Notes under the pieces: model-generated
What the model saw: only the letters and a program-made list of their open reading frames with translations
The model's database searches: none
What the model was told of the DNA's origin: nothing
In this document: piece after piece, positions 1-5,872 of the stretch
Numbering within the stretch: position 1 is the stretch's first letter
Layout: each line of letters opens with the position of its first letter
Assembly: GCA_041493035.1 (NCBI GenBank)
Contig: JBGPYB010000169.1
Coordinates: 1-9,897, forward strand
Direction: 5' to 3'
DNA: 9,897 nucleotides
Source: JBGPYB01 sp041493035
Lineage (GTDB): Bacteria > Acidobacteriota > Vicinamibacteria > Fen-336
Program-made: the position numbers and the translations under genes

Positions 1-266
1 AGCATGCCGCTCATCAGCATGTTCCACCAGAGCCAGTTGCCCGCGATGCCGTAACTCGCGACGAGGCCCGTGACCGCCAGCGGCGTGTCGGCGGCGAACG
101 TCGTCGCCACCATGGACGTGCCCGCCAGCCACCAGCTCACGCTGCGGCCCCCGACGAAGAAGTCCTCGGTGGAGCGTGTGGCTCGCCTCCGATAGTAGAG
201 GCCGATGGCGATGTTCGCGAGGAAGTAGATCGCGATCGCGATCCAGTCCAACCAGTTCAGTCGCAT
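1..266 (-). CDS. Sodium:solute symporter (SSS family), N-terminal part, cut by window edge
   Basis: The visible 88 residues start at an ATG (264-266) preceded by a good ribosome site, GGAGG with 7 nt spacing, and run open to the left edge. Residues 5-25 form a hydrophobic first membrane helix (WLDWIAIAIYFLANIAIGLYY). A short basic/polar loop (RRRATRSTED) leads into FFVGGRSVSWWLAGTSMV and then ATTFAADTPLAVTGLV, the conserved start of SSS-family Na+/solute symporters. Such proteins have 11-14 helices and about 450-600 residues, so most of this one lies outside. It is the last visible gene of a leftward operon behind an SIS-domain deaminase-like gene and a kinase remnant, so an amino sugar or a chitin-derived sugar is the likely cargo. 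The family is clear from sequence. The substrate is inferred from neighbours only. Confidence 0.88.
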   Translation of the reverse strand, partial: MRLNWLDWIAIAIYFLANIAIGLYYRRRATRSTEDFFVGGRSVSWWLAGTSMVATTFAADTPLAVTGLVASYGIAGNWLWWNMLMSGM

Positions 267-318
267 TCCCGAGCCTCCACAGGGCAGCGCGCCCGCAAAG
301 CGCCGTGCCGACGGAAAA

Positions 319-465
319 CTAGCTGGGGCGAGTCCGTCCGAGGCAGACGGACCCCGTCCCGCCGATGAGGGCGACCCCCCATCCTTCGGGCGTGCCCGAC
401 GCGAGGACCAGCTCGGAATCGTTCACGACGATGAAGCTCCGCGCGATCCCCTGGGCCTCGCTCAT
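319..465 (-). pseudogene. Remnant of a BadF/BadG-type N-acetylglucosamine kinase (NagK-like)
   Basis: A 48-codon open frame starts at an ATG that overlaps the stop of the SIS gene (ATGA, 462-465) and ends at TAG (319-321). Residues 11-44 (FIVVNDSELVLASGTPEGWG followed by VALIGGTGSVCLGR) match the central segment of BadF/BadG/BcrA/BcrD-family GlcNAc kinases, with the ND...ALASGT motif and the GTGS phosphate-contact motif. An intact enzyme has about 300 residues. Here the roughly 100 N-terminal residues with the first phosphate loop (DGGGTKT-like) and everything after the GTGS motif are missing, and no other frame nearby carries them. The start codon and operon position survive, so an internal deletion plus a 3' truncation or early stop is the simplest reading. 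Catalytic activity is very unlikely. Whether a peptide is made is unknown. An assembly error remains possible. Confidence 0.72.
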
Positions 466-1556
466 CGAGTCAGGGTCACTTTCTTCAAGCCGCGAGGAGC
501 GTCGGGCGTGAGGCCTCGCGCGCGTGCCAGATCCCCCGCGAAGAGCTGCCCCGGAACCACCGCCACCATCGGCGACAGCCACTCGGGGACGTCGGCCGGG
601 AGCGCCAGGAAGACGTCGGCGCTCGCGAGCAGGGCCGGAGAGTCGGAGATGGCGACGAGCGGAGCGCCGCGCTCGCGAGCCAGGCGCACCACCTCGTTCA
701 AGTCGTCGAAGGAACGACTCGTGGGCGCCACCACCAGGACCGGCAGGCCCTCCTCGAGGAGCGCGACCGGCCCGTGGAGGAAATCGGCCGAGGAGTACGC
801 CTCGGACATGACGTAGCAGGTCTCCTTGATCTTCAAGGCGACCTCGAACGTCGTGGAAAGGTTGTAGCCGCGTCCCACCACCACGAGACTCCTGACGTCG
901 CGGAGCGCCGCCATGTCCCGCGGATCACCTGAGTGAAGATCGAGGGCGGTGGCAACGTGGGTCGGAACCCGCGCCAACTCCTTCCACCGAGCCTCGTCCG
1001 CCTCGATGCCGGCGCTCAGCATCGCAAGGGCCAGCAGTTCCGCGGTGTAGGTCTTCGTCGCGGCTACAGCTTGCTCCGGACCCGCGTGGAGCGGCAGCGA
1101 AAAGGCGGCGGCGTGAGCCAGGGGCGAACCAGGGTCGTTCGTGATGGCCACGGTGACCGCCCCTTGCGCGCGCCCCGCACGCACGACGGCCACAACGTCC
1201 GGGGACTGGCCCGACTGGCTGATGCCGATGACGACAGCGCTCTCCAGCCGTGGCGCCGCGTCGTAGTGCGTGAAGAGCGACGGCGCCGAGGAGGCCACCG
1301 TCAGACGATTGTGGATGCCGAAGAGGTACTGGCCGTACCGGGCCGCGTTGTCCGAGGTGCCCCGTGCGGCGATCATCGCGAAGCGGGGGCCGTGAGTCCG
1401 GATGGCGATGGCGGCGGCCTCGGCTGCGGCACGCCCCCGATCGAGAAGGCGGGCCAGGGAGTCGGGCTGCTCGCGGATTTCCCGCTCGAAGAGCTGGGTC
1501 ACTCTCAGGGCCTCAGCGGAATCGCGTGAACGGCGAAGGGGGGAAGCCGGGGGCAT
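462..1556 (-). CDS. Double SIS-domain protein, NagB-II-like glucosamine-6-phosphate deaminase (isomerising)
   Basis: The 364-aa product resembles the isomerase half of GlmS without the glutaminase domain. This is the layout of NagB-II/AgaS-type enzymes, which convert glucosamine-6-phosphate to fructose-6-phosphate and ammonia. SIS domain 1 (about 55-185) carries ARGTSDNAARYGQYLFG and the sugar-phosphate loop GISQSGQSPD (111-120), followed by AATKTYTAEL. SIS domain 2 (about 218-345) carries GRGYNLSTTFEVALKIKE and SEAYSSADFLHGP (251-263), the counterpart of the GlmS HGP motif. The C-terminus (PDAPRGLKKVT) matches the GlmS-type tail. The ATG at 1556 has AAAGGAGG upstream with about 12 nt spacing. 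A GTG at 1502 is a possible later start, because family members often begin near that point. It is the first gene of the leftward operon and overlaps the kinase remnant by ATGA. Cytoplasmic. Family is secure; exact sugar phosphate is inferred. Confidence 0.9.
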   Translation of the reverse strand: MPPASPLRRSRDSAEALRVTQLFEREIREQPDSLARLLDRGRAAAEAAAIAIRTHGPRFAMIAARGTSDNAARYGQYLFGIHNRLTVASSAPSLFTHYDAAPRLESAVVIGISQSGQSPDVVAVVRAGRAQGAVTVAITNDPGSPLAHAAAFSLPLHAGPEQAVAATKTYTAELLALAMLSAGIEADEARWKELARVPTHVATALDLHSGDPRDMAALRDVRSLVVVGRGYNLSTTFEVALKIKETCYVMSEAYSSADFLHGPVALLEEGLPVLVVAPTSRSFDDLNEVVRLARERGAPLVAISDSPALLASADVFLALPADVPEWLSPMVAVVPGQLFAGDLARARGLTPDAPRGLKKVTLTR

Positions 1557-1625
1557 GTCGGCTCCCCCCCTCCTTTACGGGCTTGGGAGATGAAGTGGAG
1601 GCGAGTGAGCCCTGATCGGCCCTCA

Positions 1626-1637
1626 ACGAATATTCGT
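1626..1637. promoter_or_regulatory. Perfect palindrome ACGAATATTCGT in the SIS-operon leader
   Basis: A second perfect 12-bp inverted repeat lies about 60 nt downstream of the predicted start of the leftward operon and about 70 nt before the SIS start codon. It differs in sequence from the 1688-1699 palindrome, so it need not bind the same protein. It could be an operator for another regulator. As RNA it would give only a short AU-rich hairpin. No function can be assigned from sequence. Confidence 0.3.
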
Positions 1638-1687
1638 GATGCGTGTTTCGGAGGACGTCCATGGGCTTGGATCTCAGCTTAGTGGTA

Positions 1688-1699
1688 ATGACCGGTCAT
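1688..1699. promoter_or_regulatory. Perfect palindrome ATGACCGGTCAT, candidate GntR operator
   Basis: This 12-bp perfect inverted repeat lies one base downstream of the -10 box of the leftward promoter, so the predicted transcription start falls near its centre. HutC-type GntR proteins bind short palindromes with GT/AC half-sites, for example the TGGTCTAGACCA-type sites of DasR. The TGACC/GGTCA arms here are similar in kind but not identical. A bound dimer would block initiation of the SIS operon. A direct hexamer repeat TCATAA-TCATAA (1696-1707) runs from the palindrome into the -10. Assignment to the adjacent regulator is inference from position. Confidence 0.6.
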
Positions 1700-1700
1700 A

Positions 1701-1728
1701 ATCATAAAGGTCTCTGATTCCCTGTCAA
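1701..1728 (-). promoter_or_regulatory. Strong sigma-70 promoter of the leftward amino-sugar operon
   Basis: Read on the minus strand, a consensus -35 TTGACA (1728-1723) is followed after 16 bp by TATGAT (1706-1701), five of six matches to TATAAT. This is far closer to consensus than anything else in this GC-rich window and sits in its only AT-rich patch. The predicted start near 1694 gives a 5' leader of about 138 nt before the SIS start codon. The overlapping palindrome at 1688-1699 suggests repression by the divergent GntR protein. Confidence 0.72.
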
Positions 1729-1787
1729 GCCTAAAGAACAGAAGGGAAAAAATAGGTGCGCAGGGGGAAACGGCACGAACGGGATCC

Positions 1788-1816
1788 TTGACCACGGGGG
1801 CGCCTTGGCATAACCT
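1788..1816 (+). promoter_or_regulatory. Putative promoter of the GntR regulator gene
   Basis: TTGACC (1788-1793) is separated by 17 bp from TAACCT (1811-1816). The -35 matches five of six consensus bases. The -10 keeps only the TA...T frame, as is common in GC-rich genomes. A start near 1823 would give a leader of about 20 nt before the ATG at 1843. No copy of the 1688-1699 palindrome overlaps it, so direct autorepression is not evident. Confidence 0.42.
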
Positions 1817-1842
1817 CTCGGCCACGCTCAGGTTCTCGATCG

Positions 1843-2598
1843 ATGCTTGACCGCAACAGCCCTACGCCGCTTCACGCTCAGCTCAAGGCCGTCATGGACG
1901 AGCGCATCGAGTCCGGGGCGTGGCCTCCCGAGAGCCAGGTTCCTTCCGAGCGAGAGTTGTGCGAGCAGTTCCACGTAAGCCGCATCACGGTCCGACAGGC
2001 ACTCCACCAGCTCGTCAGCAGCGGCCGGCTCGTCCGGATCCACGGGCGCGGCACATACGTCGCGACGTCTCCCCTCAAGAAGCAGCTCCTCCCCCTCGTG
2101 GGCTTCTCCGAGGACATGCTGGCGCGCGGCCAGACGCCCGGGGCGAGAGTCCTGCGGTTCGAGTCGACCACCGCGTCCCTCGCCGTCGCGCAGGCACTCC
2201 AGCTCGCGGCCGGCGAAGGAATCTTCCTGCTCCGGCGGTTGCGATTGGCCAACGGACGTCCCATGGCACTGGAGACCGTGCACCTGCCGGAGAAACTCTT
2301 CCCTGGGATACTCACGGAAAGCCTCGAGGACCGCTCCCTCTACGCCCTGCTCCGACAGAAGTACGGCATCCAGCCCGGCCGAGCGCTCTTGCAGTGCACG
2401 GCTGCGCCGTGCCCGGTGGCCGACGCCAAGGTGCTGGACCTCCGCCGCGGAAGCCCCGTCTTGCAGATCCAGCGGACGACGTTCAACGACCGGGGGCTCC
2501 CCTTCGAGTATCTGGAATCGTACTTCCGCGGCGACCGCTACGTGTTCTACGCAGAGTTGCAGAACGACAACGTAAAGGTCCGCACGACCCTGGGCTGA
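1843..2598 (+). CDS. GntR-family regulator, HutC subfamily (wHTH + UTRA)
   Basis: The 251-aa protein has an N-terminal winged helix-turn-helix (about 8-75) with the textbook GntR recognition segment PSERELCEQFHVSRITVRQA and the wing GRLVRIHGRGTYVA. A C-terminal UTRA effector domain follows (about 90-238), marked by LRRLRLANGRPMALETVHLP and FEYLESYFRGDRYVFYAEL. HutC/UTRA members such as DasR, NagR/YvoA and PhnF bind small effectors, often phosphorylated sugars, and release DNA. The gene is divergent from the SIS-kinase-symporter operon and faces its promoter/operator across 286 nt, so it is most likely that operon's repressor, with an amino-sugar phosphate as inducer. Only a weak Shine-Dalgarno precedes the ATG, but the N-terminus (SPTPLHAQL) is where the family normally begins. 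Family certain; target and ligand inferred. Confidence 0.93.
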   Translation: MLDRNSPTPLHAQLKAVMDERIESGAWPPESQVPSERELCEQFHVSRITVRQALHQLVSSGRLVRIHGRGTYVATSPLKKQLLPLVGFSEDMLARGQTPGARVLRFESTTASLAVAQALQLAAGEGIFLLRRLRLANGRPMALETVHLPEKLFPGILTESLEDRSLYALLRQKYGIQPGRALLQCTAAPCPVADAKVLDLRRGSPVLQIQRTTFNDRGLPFEYLESYFRGDRYVFYAELQNDNVKVRTTLG

Positions 2599-3221
2599 CG
2601 ACGCTCCTTCACGACGACGTTTCGATTGCATGGCGGCCGGCGGTGAATCACCGTGCCTTGCCCCAATTCATCGCCTGAGTGCGTCTCGGTCGCCTCACGA
2701 GTCCGATCTGCCTCATGGCGACCTCCTGGATTGTGGACAGATCCGTTGCTCATGACGCGTAAACGGGCAGGAAGACCTCTCACATCTTTTTCCGGCTCAT
2801 CCGCCGCAGCGTCTGGGACGCGATGAGGGACCCGTTGGCTCCCGACGCCGAAAGATCGACGGGGGCTCGTCGCGTGCCGCGCGGCTCTGCCGAAGCCGAC
2901 ACCCGCTGGCACGGCCGTCCGGCCCGCGTTGGCCCCCCGAAGACGCCCCGGGACTCCGACCGTCGCAGCCCTTGGCCCCGCCGGGTGACAGTGTTTTCGC
3001 CTCGTTGACGCGTCAGGAGTGTGGGCACACGCCGGTCGCGATGCCGATAAGGCCTGGGTTGGCCAGCAACATATTGAAAGGGCACGGGTTCTCAGCTGCG
3101 ACCGGCCAAAGGGGCGGACTATGAGCAGCAGAGGCGAGAGATCAGGCGTGGGGACGTCGTTTCCGCGCCAGGGAGAGGCTAGGATCTGCACCCTCCGCCG
3201 AGCGTTAGTGAGGCACCCGAC
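2599..3221. other. 623-nt region without a convincing gene
   Basis: Several frames are open on both strands here, but their composition (Arg/Pro/Gly-rich, no recognisable motif) marks them as GC-driven. Items noted: a 13-nt inverted repeat, CGGTGA-A-TCACCG (2641-2653), with no following T-run; a 22-codon minus-strand frame behind a perfect AGGAGG; and two adjacent short palindromes at 3006-3030 (TGACGCGTCA, then GTGTG-GG-CACAC). A TAGGAT (3180-3185) about 36 nt before the kinase start could be a -10 box, but I see no matching -35. The stretch most likely holds the GntR gene's 3' end and the control region of the kinase gene. Confidence 0.5.
2648..2716 (-). CDS. Possible 22-aa basic small protein
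   Basis: The frame reads MRQIGLVRRPRRTQAMNWGK plus AR and then TGA. Its only strong point is the ribosome site: AGGAGG (2722-2727) with 5 nt spacing before ATG, better than most real genes in the window. The peptide has seven Arg/Lys and no acidic residue, and I recognise no family. I see no clear promoter upstream. It could be a true small ORF, the surviving 5' end of a lost gene, or chance. It stands alone on the minus strand between two plus-strand genes. Confidence 0.2.
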   Translation of the reverse strand: MRQIGLVRRPRRTQAMNWGKAR

Positions 3222-5834
3222 GTGAACGTCAAGCGGGCTGATGACGACGACCTCACGCCCCAGAACTGGGCTCGCGTCAAGGAGCTGTTCCAGGAGGCCC
3301 TCGAGCGGGACCCGGCGGTCCGCCCGGCGTTCGTCGCGGACAGGTGCGCCGGAGATGCGGCCCTGAGGAAGACCGTGGACGCGCTCCTCGCGGCCCACGA
3401 TGAGGCGGGCGATTTCCTCGAGACTCCAACCGAGGTCGGCCGGATGGCGGCGGGCTTCCTCGGTGGCGGTGAGCCGACTCGGGCCCTCGCCATCGGCAGC
3501 CGGCTCGGGCCGTACGAGGTGTTGGCCCTGCTCGAAGCGGGAGGCATGGGCGAGGTCTATAGGGCCCGCGATGTACGCCTCGGCCGCGACGTGGCCGTCA
3601 AGGTCTTGCAGGCGCACTACTTGAAGGACCCCGATCGGCTGCAACGCTTCGAGTCCGAGGCCCGGACCGCGGGCGCCATCAGCGACCCGAACATCATGAC
3701 GGTCTTCGATGTCGGCTGGGCCCATGGAAAGCCTTACCTCGTCTCCGAGCTGCTGGAGGGCGAGACCCTGGGCCGCCGCCTCCGGGGCGGGCGCCTCGGC
3801 GTCCGCGAAAGCGCGGAGTGCGCCGCCCAGATCGCCCACGGCCTCGCCGCGGCCCACGAGAAGGGCATCGTCCATCGCGATCTGAAACCCGACAACGTGT
3901 TCCTCACGAAACAGGGCCCCGTGAAGCTTCTCGATTTCGGCGTCGCGAAGCTGATCCATGGCGCGCCCGAGGAGATGAGTCCAGCCGCGCCCGGAGGCGG
4001 ACGGACCGAAAGCACCCTCATGGGAACGCCGGGCTACATAGCACCCGAACAGCTGGAGGGAAAGGCCGTGGACCACCGGGCGGACATCTTCGCCCTCGGC
4101 GCCGTCCTGTACCGGATGCTCACGGGGCGGTCCGCCTTCACCGAAGAGACCACCGTCGAGGGCCTGCGAGCCACCCTGACCCACGAAGCCCGGCCGTTCT
4201 CCTCCGCGGACGCGGTGCCGGCGGCTCTCGAGCGCCTGGTCCGGCGATGCCTGGAAAAGCGGCCGCAGGACCGCTTCCAGTCCGCCCACGACGTCCGCGT
4301 CGCCTTGCAGGAATTTATCGGGGCGCCCGGCTTTCTCGGCCGGCACCGGGCCTGGCTCGGCGGGATCGCTGCCGCGGCCGCGCTGTTCTGCGCGCTCTTG
4401 TTGTTCGATCTGGGACGCTCCGGAACTCGAAAGCGCGGGCTCTTGTCAGGCCCCACGCGCTCGCTGGCGGTGCTGCCCATCGAGAACACCTCCGACGGCG
4501 CCGACCAGGACTACTTCGCCGATGGCATGACCGATGCGCTCATCGCAGAGGTCGGCCGCACCCACACCAAGGGCCTGCGGGTCATCTCGCGCGCTTCAGT
4601 CATGCCCTTCAAGGGGAGAAAGGCGGGCCTGACGGAGATCGGGCGCCAGCTCGGAGTGCACACCGTCGTCCAAGGCACCGTCCGGCGGACCGGACAGCAG
4701 GTGCGGCTCGCCGTTCAACTCGACCGGGCCGCCACGGGAGAGCGCCTGTGGACAGGCACGTACGAAGGGCGGATGAACGAGATCGGCGCGCTCCAGCGCG
4801 AGGTCGCGAGTGCGATCGCGACGGAAATCGCACCGGCGGACCAGCCCTCTCGCCCCCTCCTCCGCCGCCCTGAGCCACAGAGCGTCGCGGCCTACGAGGC
4901 CTATCTTCGAGGCCGCTACTACTGGAACATGCGGTCGGAGGAAGGTGTCGCCAGGGCCATCGACCAGTTCAACCACGCCCTCGAGTTGGATCCCCTCTAT
5001 GCCCAGGCGTACACGGGCCTCGCCGACGCGCTCGTGACGCTCGGCGACATGCTGTACCTCATGCCGTCCAAGGACGCTTTCGCGAGGGCCGAAGCGGCCA
5101 GCTTGCGCGCGCTCGACCTGGATCCGTCCCAGGCGGAGGCCCACGCGACCCTCGGCCATCTGCGCATGCACGCATGGCGTTGGGCCGAGGCGGAGCGGGA
5201 GTTCCAGAGCGCCATCGATCTCAATCCCGGCTACGCCACCGCGCACCATTGGCGCGCGTTCAACCTTGCCTCCATCGGCCGGCCCGATGAGGCCATCGCC
5301 GCGATCGAACGAGCGCAAGAGCTCGATCCCCTGTCGCTCGTCATCAACACCGATCGGGCACAGATACTCTTCTTCACGGGCCACCCTGACGACGCCATTG
5401 CGCAGTGTCGCAAGACGTTGCAGATGGGACCCAATTTCGCCGAGGCGCGACGCATCCTGTTCCTCGCCTTGCAGCGCACTCACCGCGACGAAGAAGCGCT
5501 CCGCGAGCTCGGAACCTTCTACCGGATGCCCGACGGAGGCCCGGGTGCCAGCGTGGGTTGGGCCTACGCGGTGCTGGGCCGGCGCGCCCAGGCCGTGGCG
5601 GTGCTGAAGGAGCAGGAACAGCGGCCCCAGAAACAATTCGTGCCGCCGTACAACCTCGCGGTGATCCACGCCGGCCTGGGTGAAGTCGACCGCGCGTTTT
5701 CCCTGCTCGACGACTCCGTGACCACCAACGACACCGAGAGCATGATCCTTCCCGTCGACCCACGGCTCGACGCCCTGCGCGGCGACCCCCGGTTCGCAGT
5801 CCTCCTTCGTCGCATGGGGTTGCCGCTGCACTGA
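3222..5834 (+). CDS. Membrane-anchored Ser/Thr protein kinase with TolB/CadC-like domain and TPRs
   Basis: The 870-aa protein opens with the Acidobacteria-type leader (WARVKELFQEALERDPAVRP...LLAAHDEAGDFLE, 16-67). The kinase domain (about 97-366) shows VAVK Lys127, the helix-C Glu146, HRDLKPDN (218-225), DFG (238-240) and GTPGYIAPE (268-276), all intact. The first glycine of the GxGxxG loop is Glu105. One membrane helix follows (about 378-396), then a TolB/FlgO-like region as found in CadC-type proteins (414-537, SLAVLPIENTS...YFADGMTDAL), then about five to seven TPR units (about 555-830). The kinase should lie in the cytoplasm, with the TolB-like and TPR regions outside. GTG start with GAGG 8 nt upstream; the family N-terminus supports it. 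The ECF sigma gene follows after 38 nt. Ligand and substrates are unknown. Confidence 0.93.
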   Translation: MNVKRADDDDLTPQNWARVKELFQEALERDPAVRPAFVADRCAGDAALRKTVDALLAAHDEAGDFLETPTEVGRMAAGFLGGGEPTRALAIGSRLGPYEVLALLEAGGMGEVYRARDVRLGRDVAVKVLQAHYLKDPDRLQRFESEARTAGAISDPNIMTVFDVGWAHGKPYLVSELLEGETLGRRLRGGRLGVRESAECAAQIAHGLAAAHEKGIVHRDLKPDNVFLTKQGPVKLLDFGVAKLIHGAPEEMSPAAPGGGRTESTLMGTPGYIAPEQLEGKAVDHRADIFALGAVLYRMLTGRSAFTEETTVEGLRATLTHEARPFSSADAVPAALERLVRRCLEKRPQDRFQSAHDVRVALQEFIGAPGFLGRHRAWLGGIAAAAALFCALLLFDLGRSGTRKRGLLSGPTRSLAVLPIENTSDGADQDYFADGMTDALIAEVGRTHTKGLRVISRASVMPFKGRKAGLTEIGRQLGVHTVVQGTVRRTGQQVRLAVQLDRAATGERLWTGTYEGRMNEIGALQREVASAIATEIAPADQPSRPLLRRPEPQSVAAYEAYLRGRYYWNMRSEEGVARAIDQFNHALELDPLYAQAYTGLADALVTLGDMLYLMPSKDAFARAEAASLRALDLDPSQAEAHATLGHLRMHAWRWAEAEREFQSAIDLNPGYATAHHWRAFNLASIGRPDEAIAAIERAQELDPLSLVINTDRAQILFFTGHPDDAIAQCRKTLQMGPNFAEARRILFLALQRTHRDEEALRELGTFYRMPDGGPGASVGWAYAVLGRRAQAVAVLKEQEQRPQKQFVPPYNLAVIHAGLGEVDRAFSLLDDSVTTNDTESMILPVDPRLDALRGDPRFAVLLRRMGLPLH

Positions 5835-5859
5835 GCGAGCCGGCGGCCCGGGTTTGTCC

Positions 5860-5865
5860 TACACT
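5860..5865 (+). promoter_or_regulatory. Possible -10 element for leaderless ECF sigma transcript
   Basis: TACACT fits the TANNNT pattern and ends 7 nt before the GTG start of the sigma-factor gene, the spacing expected when transcription begins at or near the start codon. No Shine-Dalgarno is present in the 38-nt gap, which agrees with a leaderless message. No -35 box is evident, and coupling to the upstream kinase message is an alternative. Confidence 0.28.
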
Positions 5866-5872
5866 CTTCGAT

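Noticed and set aside
1510..1662. 50-codon upstream frame in the SIS-operon leader (ATG at 1662)
   Set aside because: No Shine-Dalgarno before the ATG, and it runs through into the SIS coding region in another frame. Weak as a regulatory upstream ORF.
2641..2653. CGGTGA-A-TCACCG as a terminator for the GntR gene
   Set aside because: The stem is short with a minimal loop and there is no T-run after it, so an intrinsic terminator is not supported.
2780..3085. 101-codon minus-strand frame in the intergenic region
   Set aside because: GTG start without a ribosome site, Arg-rich random-looking product, no family resemblance.
2547..4346. 599-codon open frame antisense to the kinase gene
   Set aside because: Most of its length lies under the kinase coding region, whose conserved domains fix the real frame. 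It has no recognisable domain, and long antisense frames are common in GC-rich genes.
4596..5831. 411-codon antisense frame under the TPR region
   Set aside because: Shadow of the TPR coding sequence; composition mirrors the sense strand and no domain is visible.
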